NCBI GenBank assembly: GCA_003008705.1
Contig: PDUO01000047.1
Location: 90,506 to 154,505, forward strand
Direction of reading: 5' to 3'
Length of the DNA stretch: 64,000 nt
From: Pezicula radicicola
Lineage: Eukaryota; Ascomycota; Leotiomycetes; Helotiales; Dermateaceae
In this document: piece by piece, positions 12,562-24,479 of the stretch
Layout of the letters: the number at the start of each line of letters is the position of its first letter
How positions within the stretch are numbered: the stretch's first letter is position 1
Translations under genes and position numbers: made by a program
Notes under the pieces: generated by a model
What the model saw: only the letters and a program-made list of their open reading frames with translations
Told to the model about the DNA's origin: nothing
The model's database searches: none

Positions 12562-13542
12562 AAGAACCAGGGCCGGCCCGATATTGAAGGAATATACCAT
12601 CTTCCTACTCGCACTCGTACCGTACATATTCCTTAGAATAACCGAGCGGAGGAAGATAATAAAATAAAGGGATAGATATACTCTGTACTATATTATAATA
12701 ACTATGATACCCCCCTACCGTAGTTCCACAGCCGGAACTACAGTAGAGTACTTAGCATAAAAGATTTTAAATTTCATCTCGCTAATCTCAAAGTGGAGAG
12801 AAATCCTTTCACTTTAAGTACTGTCCCAGGTGCTTAACTTAACCTTAAAAAAAAGCCTTGCAATGCTTAGCTATGAGCGAGATTAGGTTAGGAAGCGGTG
12901 GTCCCGAGATCTGGTGATCCTTCTTTATTTTGTATTCTTTAGCCAGGGGGGTAGGTAGTGATAGTGGAGACTTTTTGTTTTGTTGTGAGATGGTGATGAT
13001 CCTGTTGAAGTCAGTTAAATTACTTCGGCACTTTGGCAGTTACGCTGTAAGTATTGGATGTTTACTCAATACACCATACAGTCTAAACTAGGTAAGTAAC
13101 CACTTGATGCTGCGGATGAGTGCCTCAAATCCTATCATTCCATACTAACTCACTTGCAATATTCACCAATTCTCTGAACCGGTATGACAGATCATAATAT
13201 TTGCATTAAGATTGCTCAAATCTACCTACCCGAACCCCAGCAAGAGAATCGCTATCAGATATCCCCTTCCTACACCATTCATCCTTCATAAGTACGAAAG
13301 TACTATATAACACTTGGCATATATGCCCTTTTGAACGTAGCCACTATTCGCCATAGATGAACCAAAATTTGCCCAACGTGATGACAACAAATAAACGAGC
13401 TTGCTGTAATTGCTCAAGCACAGAACTCCAACCAACGCCAATGCCCATATCCCATTCAGTCCAAAAATATACAATGTATTGTTCCCCAACTCCGTTTAAT
13501 TTAGCGGTGCCATTTTCAGAAAAATCTCAACAATGCCAGCCC
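12562..13542. other. Convergent intergenic region, AT-rich
   Basis: The region lies between the 3' ends of the CCDC174-like gene and the DUF7820-like gene. The first 300 bases contain a small palindrome around TAGTTCCACAGCCGGAACTA (12722-12741), which could form a hairpin. The rest is AT-rich without coding signal. Confidence 0.45.
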
Positions 13543-15733
13543 TTAAGAATACATCCAGACGCAGCCACAGTTCGTGTCACTCGCTCGTTCGCTCAGCGGA
13601 TGCGCATCTCTTGGTTCCAATGCTGCAAACAAATCTCGCTTATCGGATATTGGGCTGACAGTTGTTGGTTCCGTCTCGTTCAGATATAGTCTGATTTGTT
13701 GGCCAGTACTATTTAATGCCGGTGAAGGGGAACCATTCTGATCTATAACTTGTTGTATACAATATGGAGAGATAGTTTGTCCTCCTTCTGGTATACGACG
13801 TTCTTCGACTTTGATAACTTTCGGATATGGTGCTAGGAATGTCGGGTCATCATCATCAGAGCTGGAGGATGTAGAGGTAGCAGCGCTTGCAGATCCTGTT
13901 TTAGACGCGGTGGAAGCGGCCGAGGATGTTGTTGTCTGTGATTGACTGGCTTCACTGCTTGTTAAGTTGACGTAGATGAATGCTTCCAATAACGTGCCAT
14001 TCCAATAGCAGAACCATGGCCTATCGCCTGGCTGTGCAACACCTCTCCTCATGAAGTCACCAATCTGATTGAACGTGGCTGCCTCTCGTTTTGTATTCGA
14101 CACTGATAGAGCACCCTCGGGTAGCACCACAAGTTTGTTGTAGGGCAATTGAAAGAACCAGGCAGGCCCTTTATTGGTGTCTTGAGAATCAGTGACGAGG
14201 CTCATTACCTGGGAAGTCGTCACAATCGGAGGCTGGGCACCATACGGAAATACATCCATGGAGTCGTTTCCGAGATTGATCATGACTTCATTCGACTGAG
14301 TAGGGTTCGTTCCTGGGATACTCTGGACATTCATCTGTAATTGAGATCCTTGTGCAATGTTGCAAGCCCAGGCTGCACTCTGGGCAGAATTATCAATGCA
14401 ACTGGACTGAACAGTGATGGGAATTTGAATGGGCAATGCGAAGGTACCGGTAGGCAGGGTTGCCAGTCCTGAAGGGACTGTCGTAAATGGAGTAGCGTCA
14501 AAAGTCGTGGTCATAGTGGTAGTAGTAGCTTGACTTTGACTTCATTACTGTTAGCATTACTATGAGGGAGGAACTCGAGAATTCTTACGCTTGACCATTG
14601 GGATGACTGCTTTGTTTGTGGTTTTTAGGCTTGAGAGCAGCAAACACAGATCCCAAGATAATTCCAAATAGAGCAAACATTGCGAAAAAGAGAACTAAGA
14701 CCCATATTGGTACGATACCACACAGCTTCCTCCTGGCAACTATTTGCCAGTGTTTCAGCTCTGGCTTCTCTGATGCTCCTATAGCAGCGGTGTTGACCTG
14801 ATGTACACTGCCATCTGACGCAAAACTCCTAGTTGATTGCCGGGATTGAGGTGTGTTGAGGGAACCCTCTCGAGAATCAAACTCTGGATTCCTAGTGGCT
14901 ACACCCATCCCCCCTGCACCCGGAACGAGTGCAGGAGCAACAATCGTCGGACGCGTCTTCCTCGCAAATGCTTCATCTGGATATTGAGTGTAAGGTGGTA
15001 ACTCTTCCTGGTGTCCGTCTGGACCAATTATGCCACCTGCTTCTTCTCCTTCCGGTCCTATTCGACGTTGATATTGGGTGTTATTATTAAGGCCAGGGAA
15101 TCCGACCGGAATCTGAGCTATGGGTGAAGGGTGTTCAACTTCTGGGACTGTGTTCTGGGGGTACATCCCATACGGATGTGTTGGGCCGCTAGGGCCGGTG
15201 TAGTTTCTCTCTACTACAGGAACCGTGGCAGTCGTCGATATACTCGCGGTCCGCTGTGCCCTCGACTCCTGGGAGTACATTCCGTAGTTGTGCGACGGTC
15301 CTGATGGTCCTCGATAGGGACTTTCTGGTCTAACATAAGGGTTAATGGACGAAGCACTCGACATTCGCGACGGCATTTGACTCGACGAGGATGCACCGGT
15401 CATCATAGGCTCCATATTCCTCTGCGTTACCGGGCCCATTTGACCGTCATGTCGTAAAGCAAACGAGTCCATTTTAGGTTTTGAAATACTAGAGGGGCGA
15501 GGAGGTGGTGATGCTCGTCGTACGGGTGGTAATTCGACATTGGAGGAGATGCTCTGAGGAGCGTGTTGTTGGGGTCCAGCCGCCATGTCTGCTGGTCTAA
15601 ATCCATCGGAAATACCCATCGCTGCCAAGGCATATTCATCGTCATCATCAGGTTGTCTCGATAACCTCATTGACGTCCTCATGGAAGCCCTCCTGTCGAC
15701 TCCAGTCGATTCACGTCGGTCGGGAGAAGCCAT
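13543..15733 (-). CDS. DUF7820-like single-pass membrane protein
   Basis: Exons complement(14589-15733) and complement(13543-14539) give 713 residues. The first 320 residues are a disordered Ser/Pro-rich cytosolic region with two near-repeats (YRGPSGPSHNYGMYSQ and YTGPSGPTHPYGMYPQ). A transmembrane segment follows (IVPIWVLVLFFAMFALFGII, about residues 346-366). The exoplasmic part begins with LATLPTGTFALPIQIP and has paired cysteines (SSCIDNSAQSAAWAC), a layout I associate with the ascomycete DUF7820 family of unknown function. The intron 14540-14588 has a perfect branch (TGCTAAC) directly followed by an AG that must be skipped; the next AG (GAAG) keeps the frame, joining PNGQA to QSQATTTT. 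The total of 2142 nt is an exact codon multiple. The name rests on memory of the family, not on a search. Confidence 0.8.
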
Positions 15734-18345
15734 GGTTGAGCGCCTGCTCGGAAACCCAGATCCCGACGACCCCTTCTACTTCGTCTTCAACTACACCGAA
15801 AGATCCTAATGTTGATGGGAGTCTTATTAGTATATACTACAGCATCGAATGGCAGGAGATGGGCGGTGGTGTAGAGGATAATGGGGGATGGTGGTCGTAT
15901 GGTCGTGAGGTGGTTGTGATGTTGGATGTTGCAGTCGTGATTTGGGGATCTGGAAGAGGCGAGTAGAGAGGAGTGTTTGGGCGGGTCGGTCGCTCAGTCA
16001 CTGCTGAACCTGAGCCGCCGCCGCAGCAAAAGCGCACTGAGCGGAGTGTCTGGAGTTTCAGGAACGGGTAAGCGAGCTGATCCCCCCTTTCAGACTAGAC
16101 TGGCGAAAAGAACGAGGAATATTCTTGTCTGGAATATGGATGCTTGCAAGCTAGTTGCATGGTTGCATGGGAGTCTGAGACCGCCGCAAGAGCAATAATG
16201 GAGCAATGGAGCACTGTCACAAGGAGTTTAACTTCAGCGGATTTTCATAAGACCAGCTGCCACTACATACGACGGGTAAGTCCCTTTACTTGGCACAGTT
16301 CTGTGCTTCTAGGAGAACATCTGAACAATCGTCCCCCCCCTCCCCTCTCTATCTACAGTATGATGGTGGTGTTTCTGCATGAGCCGGCAATAAAATAACA
16401 CTCTGGCGAGGACAAGCAGCGAGTGCGCCATTTAACCTTGATCTGGGATCCAGTACTGCACTGCATTGCACTGCACCCTAACACGCCGGAGGGTTGCCCC
16501 TGGCAGAGATAAAACCCTAGGCAAGAAGCAGCAATAATAGCATCACCACGACCACTCGTGTTTAGAGAAAACCACCACCAATAATCTTCAGCTGTACGCA
16601 AAACATCATTCGTACCATACCAAAAAAGATTTAACTGCTCATTATTATTCTGTCGCTCACAACACTAGCGATTATGATCCAAACTCCTTCAACCAAAGGA
16701 TCTCTCTCGTCTCTCGTATCTCGTGTTCAAGGCCATCTTCTACCCACTTTGCGATAACCGCGATACAGCCGCCTTCCTACGGTCCTAACCCCCCCGCGTC
16801 CTACGGGCATGGGCGACAAATAAGAGTCAACCAAAAATGCTTGGTGTTGGTTCCCCGAAGTAAGGCCCGATGGGGAACTTGGAAGTAGATCCGTTATTTC
16901 GCCTCAGCCAAGTCTTGTGAAAGCCTCTTCTATGGAGGTAAAGTTCCATTTTTCACCTGATATCAACCGAACAGACCAGACCAGACCATAATTCTCCATG
17001 CGGCGCAGATGGTGAGATGAAAGACGAAATGAAGCTTCGCGAGCAGTCTGGGGCGCAGGCCAAGACTTTTGGAGGGCAGGAATTGTTTGGTTCACATTTA
17101 GCCTCAAGTACTGTACGAAGTACGCGGAATGATACGTCCGTCCGGGCAAAGTTATCCCATCATTATTGGCCGATGCACGTTGGAACTTGCTGCTGGATAG
17201 TGGACACTACTTTGTGCGCCGTTCGCCGTTCCAGATGGTGGAGCGGGGAGGGTCTGATCTATCATAGGGTCACTTCTGCACCTTGGTTGGCTCACATTTC
17301 ACTGTTCACAGCAGCAGAGCCTGAGAGAGCAGAGATCGTAAAGGTGGTGGCACTGCGTGGTTGCTGGATGCACGAAGATCATCGTGGCGTCGACGGCGTT
17401 GCCCGCTACCATAACTGTTGGATACAGTTTCCTACTTCGCAACAAACGTAACATACACATTGATTTAGCAGCGAATAAGATACTCGTCGGGTTCGGATTA
17501 TTGTTCAATCACGAGCTGTCAAAGTCAAACTTGTCTGCGATACAGTAGGTACCCTTTTCACGGTAGAGACTGCGGGTGTCCCCTGTTTCCAACTACCCGC
17601 GGCGATGACATCCTTGTGACAGCGACGTTTGAGGTTGTTCGCACTTGAGACTTTTCAATACCCCCCAAAAGCTTGGCCCAAATCCACACTCGATCACCAC
17701 TTCGCGCACCGAATCAAATCGGTTTGCTCTCATATACCCACCTTCTACTATTAGATACAAGACGCTTCCCGTTTTCGTGGTCGGTCAGTGTCATGACCTG
17801 AGGTTGACAGATTAGGTTGTTCCTCGGTGGAAGTTGTGGAACGGAACATTGCTTCCTTTTGACACCCACTGACGGCTAACATGCCTGCTTTTGGAATATG
17901 CTTAAGACGATCGCCAGTTTCTTCATGCTTCGATGATTAATTCTTCCGTCTTAAGATCTTCGGCAAAGTGGACTTACTTTTACTCTCCCCCTGAGCTTCA
18001 CGCTACAAGTAAGCAAATGATGTCTCAAGAGAAAGAAGCATAAAGTAAGGTACTCTAGATGTGTAGGACGGGGTATTAATATACGGTAGGCCCTGGTGGT
18101 TCGATTGCGTATCTGGGACAGCCACAAGTATGGTTAATTCCATAACACTGCAGTATTCAAACATGAATATTTGTCCTCCAATGGTATGCTCGGCGGTTGG
18201 AGGCCAAAAATGAGTGTTTCTAAGGTTGTATACTTCGTACTATAAAAGTATAAGAAACTACCTCACGATACATCCATTATCTACATGACAAAGTTTCGGA
18301 GGCAGCACCACCGAGACCCTAAAGAACTCTCAAAACAATCATAGT
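15734..18345. other. Gene-poor region, promoter side of the DUF7820-like gene
   Basis: About 2.6 kb of mixed composition. Short open frames up to 144 codons exist (for example at 17017), but none shows a recognisable family or splice context. Direct repeats such as GCACTGCATTGCACTGCA near 16455 and ACCAGACCAGACCA near 16975 are present. The region may contain long 5' leaders or non-coding transcripts, but nothing can be assigned. Confidence 0.4.
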
Positions 18346-18550
18346 TTGATTCATTCTAGAGAACAAAAATTCTTGCAAATGAGATATCGATATCAGTATC
18401 CGGAACAGGCAAAAGAGGAGGAAATGTCAATCCGATATAAGATCATCCTCGTCATTATTCGCAAGAGATGTCTTTATTCCATTAGAGATGTCATTATTCC
18501 CTTCGAGTATGACACAAATTTCTGTAGTGGTCCTTCGAATTAAGTGGTGC

Positions 18551-19230
18551 TATTCGCGTCTGCCGTCTTTCATATAGATGATAATGATTGCAGACAGTGG
18601 CTGATACTTTGAGAGGGATACGTTATCAAATTAAAAGGGTTCGACTTCACATGATTCTTTAGCATATCCTGCTTCAGAGATCGCCATCAAGTCGATGTTA
18701 AGAGTGATTTACTTGGAAGTACAGTTTGTAGTGCTGTGTGACGATCAAGGAGATACGCGTCTTTACAATGAGTGTATTCTGCCGTCTTTTCGCACATGGC
18801 AAATTCGGAGACAGTGGCTGATACTTGAAGAGAGAGAGAGAGACGTCGACAAATCGAAGATCAACTCACTTCATTTGCAAAGCATGGATGCTTCCAGCAT
18901 GCTTTATCTTCTAAGCTTCAGAGATCGATATCAAGTTGACATCTAAATACCTCCTTTTGAGTACCTTTTGAAGGTGCTGCGGTACCTTTATATAACGAGT
19001 AAAGAGATAAGAAGAATCTTTATATTAAGTCGTTATCCTGCCGCCTTTTTGATACATGATATTGCTCGGGGATAAGTGGCTGATACTTGTTGACGGAGGC
19101 GTCAACTAATTGAAATTTCACCCCTCTCATTTCTTTTAGAAAGTCTAAAGCTTCTGATATATCTTGCGAGCTTTAGAGATCGAGATCAGGTTGCTTAATG
19201 TTAGGATGCTTTTACTTTTGAGTCTAGTTT
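18551..19230. repeat. Three diverged tandem copies of a ~245-bp unit
   Basis: Each copy has the block CTGCCGYCTTT (18560, 18779, 19038), then about 30 bp later GTGGCTGATACTT, then CAGAGATCGANATCAAGTTG or a close variant (18675, 18919, 19174). The block spacing of about 220-260 bp is kept, while the sequence between blocks has diverged strongly and gained indels, for example a (GA)n run only in copy 2. A weak fourth copy may start near 18381 (GAGATATCGATATCAGTA). There is no coding frame through the units. Confidence 0.7.
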
Positions 19231-22167
19231 GAGATGTAAATGAGAAGGACCATATACGGAGATTGCTTAGGTCTGTGGTTGTTTGATATATTATTCCAAC
19301 GCAGCAAACAACATCCCATTTTGAGTTTCCCTTTTTCTTTCTGATACTATCTGTAACTGATGACAGTGGTTTGTAGAGAGGGCATGGAGTAGACTTAAGG
19401 ACGAAAAAAAATTAGGGATAACTTAACGTTGGTAATAAAAGACGCGGGAACTATCTAATCATCTCACGCTTGCGATACTTCCTTACAACACCATCTAGTA
19501 TAGAGTGCATTATATGTATAAAAATTTACCTCGCATGGAAGGAGCGGAACGCCTCCACTACCGTATAGAGGAGATTATTTTCGAGGTGTACTGTGTACTA
19601 TACAGATAGGTAGATAATTTTAGGTCGGTTGACTTACTAGAGCCATAGGTCTATTCTACTATTAGAAAGAAGTTAAATATATAATAGTAATAACCAAGAT
19701 TTTAAAAAAAGGCTACCTTGCTATCCCTTAAAATTTAATATCTACTACTGTTATTCACTGTTCTGCTACTGTATCAAGAAGAAGACACTGGTTAGAAGTC
19801 AACTACCTAGCTGTTTAACAGTCTTCACTAACAGAAAGTATCTACTCTATATCATCTAATATAAATAAATAGAGGTACATGTACATAAAAAAAAGAGAAC
19901 AGGAACTACTTACTTACTACAAGATAATTTGAAAAACGTATAGGGCTTAAAATCGCTAGATTTTTTTAAAGAGATAACTCTTCCTCTTCCTTCTAAATGT
20001 AATCACTCTTAACTATTTGCTCCTTATTTTATTTTGGTTAGGATAGATAAGGTGTTTTATACGTACTTGCTAAAGAGAGGGAGGTATTATTTATTCTTTG
20101 CCCCTATTAGTTTATTTCTTACTGTATTGATATTAGCGAATCCTCCCCCCTAGAGTTTCCTTTTGCCTGTGTAGTCTAATCCATCCTCTATTCGAGTTGT
20201 GAAGAGGGCATTTTGTTAATTAAGTTACCTTTACTTCAATTGAGTTTAAGAGAAACTTGGAGGCGAAAGGTAGATAAGTTAACTTGGCCTTGAATTGGAA
20301 GCGAGCGAGCGGGTAAGAGGTGTTTACTCACTGTGAAGGTATTCTTTCCACCTTATTGTTTTGAACTACTCAAGCTTCATTGCCCTTATTCCTGTTATAC
20401 TTTGAATTTTTAAGCTGGCTTCCATATTAACAACACTTGCGTGCCTAAGCTTTCTAGGACTTGAGATCCTACCTTGACGAATTTCATGTTTGAATATGTA
20501 TGCTTAAGGATTGTTTTGCCTTATTAATTGTATCTCTGATGTTCTTGACGTCTATACATCTCGTACCTCTTATATATCTCGTGCTTGCATCTCTTACTCA
20601 CTACAGCTTGCAAGCTTGAGATTTAAGAACAAGCGATCGCTAGAGTGGAAAACATAACATACTTCCAGCAGCCACGAAGTTCAACTTTTGGCTTGGTTAT
20701 TCGGAGGGCCTTCTTGTACCTCTCATTGACTACAATTGAAAACGTTTGTTTCGTTACTAGGAGGAGCGATTCTGACCATGGAAACTGCCAATGCCAAGAG
20801 ATTCAGTTGCTGTAGTCAAGCCTTCGAAAAATAGTTGGGCTATTAAACATGCAGGTTCCTTTAGCAGAGCAAGAATCGACCTTTGTAGTATTGTTAAATA
20901 TCTTTCTTCTTGTCGCCTTTGTCCAAAAAGGGATTTAGAGCACTTGGTAGTTGAAGTCTCGGGGGTTGCCAAAAGGAGCGACTTTCTAGAACAGCGCTTC
21001 CAAAAGCCTGTTTGGGTTTCTTGTGTCTGAAGACGGCCCCAGTAGTTCATCGGGCTTCACAGAGAGAGCGACTTCCTGGTAGGAAAGCGTAGGAACTGCC
21101 AAGTCAACATTCAAGGTTCAGTTGCTGCAAGTCTCTAAAGTCAACTTAGCGATTCCGAGAAACGGGTCCCCCAAAAGAAAAAAATGACTACTGACATCGA
21201 TCGGTGTTCTCGTGGCCGTCTTCCCGTTGCAGCGCAGAAGTTCCATGAGGCTCTGCACGAGGCAAATACGCCATGGTTTGAAGATGATAGATTATTATTG
21301 GCGTTGAAGACGGCAATGTACCAATGAACGAGGCGCCTGACGTTCTGGTTCCTGCATCAACCACCGTTGTCGGCCGTGGCTCGATGGTAAAGCAGCAGCG
21401 AGGAGGGGTACAAAAGGGGGTGTTTTGGCGATCACGGAGCAAGATAAACAGCCAAATCAATAAATTAAAGATTCCCGTAGCCTGTAGCCTGTAGCCCTCG
21501 AAACTATTACGGCATTGCCCATTTGGGGCAGCGGAAGACAGCAAATAGGCATGCTGCGTACACGATGAAGCTTTTTGCTGCCTGGTGGTTCTTGGAAGGA
21601 GGGAGGGAAGATACTTGAACGGTCGGAAAGGGACTGGCCGCCTTTACAACCAAGGCCCGTGGCGGTGCAGAGTCCCCAATTTCTGGTATAGGACGCCGCG
21701 CTACGCCCACAATCGAAAGATTATCAAGAACTCCACCAGACCAGACCGGAAATCTACAACTACAAAGACTCGCCCACAAGTCTTCAAATCTGCTTCCACT
21801 GCAAGCCTGCAAAACCAAGTCAACTCGGAATCTTTCTCTCTCACAGAAATCCCACGGTATGTATGCCTATTCTGCTCACTTCACTTTTCTGTTATTAAAT
21901 CTCGGGGGGCGTCCACTGTCCACAGGAGCACCCCCCGCCTATCTTGTCGTTGTTGGGGTCCCTTCCCTGCTGCGGGAACTAAAGTCGGTCGGTCCAAATA
22001 TTTTGATGGATGGGCAATCTCATGGTTCTCCTTTTCTACCCTTTCCACGACTGACTCCAAATTTTAGACCTCTCCAGTTTTCAGAACCTCCTCTCTGAAG
22101 CAATCCAAATCCCCAGCACAAACCAGAACGCCAACACACACACACTACACCGCTTTTCCCCTCCACG
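19231..22167. other. AT-rich block, then upstream region of HMG-CoA synthase
   Basis: 19240-20720 is AT-rich with no coding signal. 20760-21150 holds two diverged copies of a segment with GAGCGAYTTC and TTCAGTTGCTG, described separately. 21500-22167 is C-rich toward the gene start, with CACACACACACTAC just before it, as expected for a fungal 5' leader. Overlapping open frames near 21585 on both strands share no family resemblance and were left out. Confidence 0.45.
20761..21150 (+). repeat. Pair of diverged direct repeats (GAGCGAYTTC...AACTGCCAA...TTCAGTTGCTG)
   Basis: The segment at about 20761-20825 contains GGAGCGATTCTG, GGAAACTGCCAA and TTCAGTTGCTG in order. The segment at about 21063-21140 contains GAGCGACTTCCTG, GGAACTGCCAA and TTCAGTTGCTG in the same order. 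A partial third occurrence (GGAGCGACTTTCT) is at 20974. The copies are roughly 300 bp apart. Function is unknown; duplication upstream of the HMG-CoA synthase leader is all that can be said. Confidence 0.5.
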
Positions 22168-23740
22168 ATGGCTGCCCGCCCCCAAAACATTGGCATCAAG
22201 GCCATGGAAATTTACTTCCCCAACCAGGTATGTCAACTGCGAACTGCTGCCTGCGCATCATGCCACAATTGTTGCGCAAACATGCTAATAATTTTCGAAT
22301 AGTGTGTCGATCAAGCCGAACTTGAGAAATTCGATGGTGTGGGCACAGGCAAATATACCATTGGTCTTGGACAGACCAAGATGAGCTTCTGCGACGACCG
22401 AGAAGGTAAGAACACCTAGGGCAGAAATACGCCGCATGATTTGGCTAATAGAACCTGCAAGATATCTACTCATTTGCTCTTACTGTCACCTCGAACCTCC
22501 TGAGCAAGTACAATATCGACACCAACTCCATTGGTCGCCTTGAAGTGGGTACGGAGACAATTCTCGACAAGTCCAAGTCCGTCAAGTCTGTCCTGATGCA
22601 ATTGTTTGGCGACAACACAAACATCGAGGGAGTAGACACAATCAATGCTTGCTATGGTGGAACAAATGCTTTCTTCAACGCTATCAACTGGGTTGAATCT
22701 TCAGGATGGGATGGACGTGATGCCTTGGTAGTCGCTGGTGATATTGCCTTGTACGCAGCAGGCGCTGCCCGTCCTACTGGTGGAGCTGGTATTGTTGCCA
22801 TGTTGATCGGCCCAAACGCTCCAATTGTTGTGGAGCCAGGTCTTCGTGGAAGCTACATGCAACATGCCTACGACTTTTACAAGCCAGATTTGACTAGCGA
22901 GTACCCCGTTGTCGATGGTCACTTCTCTATTAAGTGCTACACAGAGGCTGTGGATGCTTGCTACAAGGCATACAATAAGCGAGAGGTCACCCTGAAGTCG
23001 CAAGCCAACGGTCACGCAAATGGAAACGGTGTTGCAGAAAAGAATGATACCAAGACTCCTCTTGATAGATTCGACTACATGGCTTTCCACGCCCCTACCT
23101 GCAAGCTCGTTTCCAAGTCATACGCCAGACTGCTTTACAATGATTACATCGCCAACCCTGAGTCACCAGCATTTGCCGACGTCCCAGCTGAACTCAGAGA
23201 TATGGACTACACCAAGTCTTTGAGTGATAAGGTTGTTGAGAAGACATTCATGGGTCTAACCAAGAAGCGATTCAACGAGCGAGTTCAGCCCAGCATTGTT
23301 GTCCCAACCATGTGCGGAAACATGTACTGCGGTAGTGTGTACGGTGGAATCGTTAGTTTGATCGATTCAATTGACAGCGCAAAATTGCAAGGCAAGAGAA
23401 TCGGTGTCTTCTCTTACGGAAGTGGTCTCGCCTCCAGTTTGTTTTCATTGAAGGTCGTTGGAAGCACAGAGGCTATTCAGAAGGCAATCAACCTTCAAGA
23501 GAGGCTTGCTGCGCGAACAGTCTTGGAGCCACAACAGTATGACGCCGTAAGTTTTGATCTATAATATTGTTTGGTAGAATTTTGCTAATTCGTGTTCTCC
23601 AGTTGTGCAACCTCCGAAAGAAGGCCCATCTCCAAAAGGATTTCAAGCCAAGCGGAAACCCAGAGACCATCGTCAAGGGCACTTACTACCTTGACAGCAT
23701 CGACGAGATGTACCGCAGAAAGTACGAGATCAAGGCATAA
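22168..23740 (+). CDS. erg13: Hydroxymethylglutaryl-CoA synthase
   Basis: Four exons (22168-22227, 22303-22405, 22462-23546, 23603-23740) give 461 residues. The enzyme condenses acetyl-CoA with acetoacetyl-CoA to HMG-CoA in the mevalonate pathway toward ergosterol; no mitochondrial presequence is seen. Hallmarks are [25 protein letters not shown], the active-site cysteine in [35 protein letters not shown], the histidine of [11 protein letters not shown], and [14 protein letters not shown]. Intron 2 (22406-22461) has its branch GCTAAT directly before an AG; only the next AG (GCAAG) restores [12 protein letters not shown]. Length and motifs match fungal Erg13. An insert of about 15 residues ([17 protein letters not shown]) sits in a loop before [10 protein letters not shown]. 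Confidence is high for identity and structure. Confidence 0.97.
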
Positions 23741-24479
23741 AAATGTTTTCATCACGAATTTCACCAGCGAAACCTTAGAAATGTGCATTTCCCACGCGAT
23801 TCAGCTATAGACATTTTCTCTTCTTTTTCTTCTCTATAGACCATCGGACCTGGAAATATCAAAATAAGCAGCGTCAAGAATGATGATGGGAGTTTAATTG
23901 GAGTGGACATTTTTTTCTCCCAAGCGTTACGGAAGAGAGCGCATCAATTGCATACAATGGACTTAGGGAATAAACCATCTCTACAAATAGAATGGAGCAT
24001 AGCAAATCATGAATGAACCATGAGAATAATACCTTTTTAATTTATGAAAACACTGTGATTTGAAATTGAGGGATTAGAGAGGGAGAACAGTACTAATAAG
24101 TGCATTACTATTGCTACGATTACTTGTCTAGGTACCCTAGTGTAGAGGGGGGCATGGTAAGTAGCTTGCCCTACCAAGGAACTTTCTTTAAGAGAATCTA
24201 AACTTTGAAAGACTATTAATTACCTTGCGCTTATAGTAATCGTCGGTATTCGCTTAGGCCCCTCCTACTCTGTAAGTAGGTTAGAGATATAGAGGGAAAG
24301 AAGGGGATAAGTGAGCGAGTAAGTAAGTACGTTGCTAGAGAAGGTGAATTTGAATTTACTACGTAAGCGACCTAAATAATAACCATTTCTCTACTACAAG
24401 AACAAAGACAGAAAATATATACGTTAAATTACAAATATTCTTTATTTATTCTTAACTCACAATCATAAATCATACCATA
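23741..24479. other. Convergent 3' intergenic region, AT-rich
   Basis: The 3' ends of HMG-CoA synthase and the alpha/beta hydrolase face each other here. 24050-24450 is AT-rich. On the minus strand an AATAAATAAAG string near 24441-24451 lies just after the hydrolase stop and may serve as a poly(A) signal. No gene was seen. Confidence 0.4.

Noticed and set aside
21188..22067. Overlapping 100-160 codon frames on both strands upstream of HMG-CoA synthase
   Set aside because: They mirror each other, lack family resemblance, and the sequence nearest the gene looks like a 5' leader.
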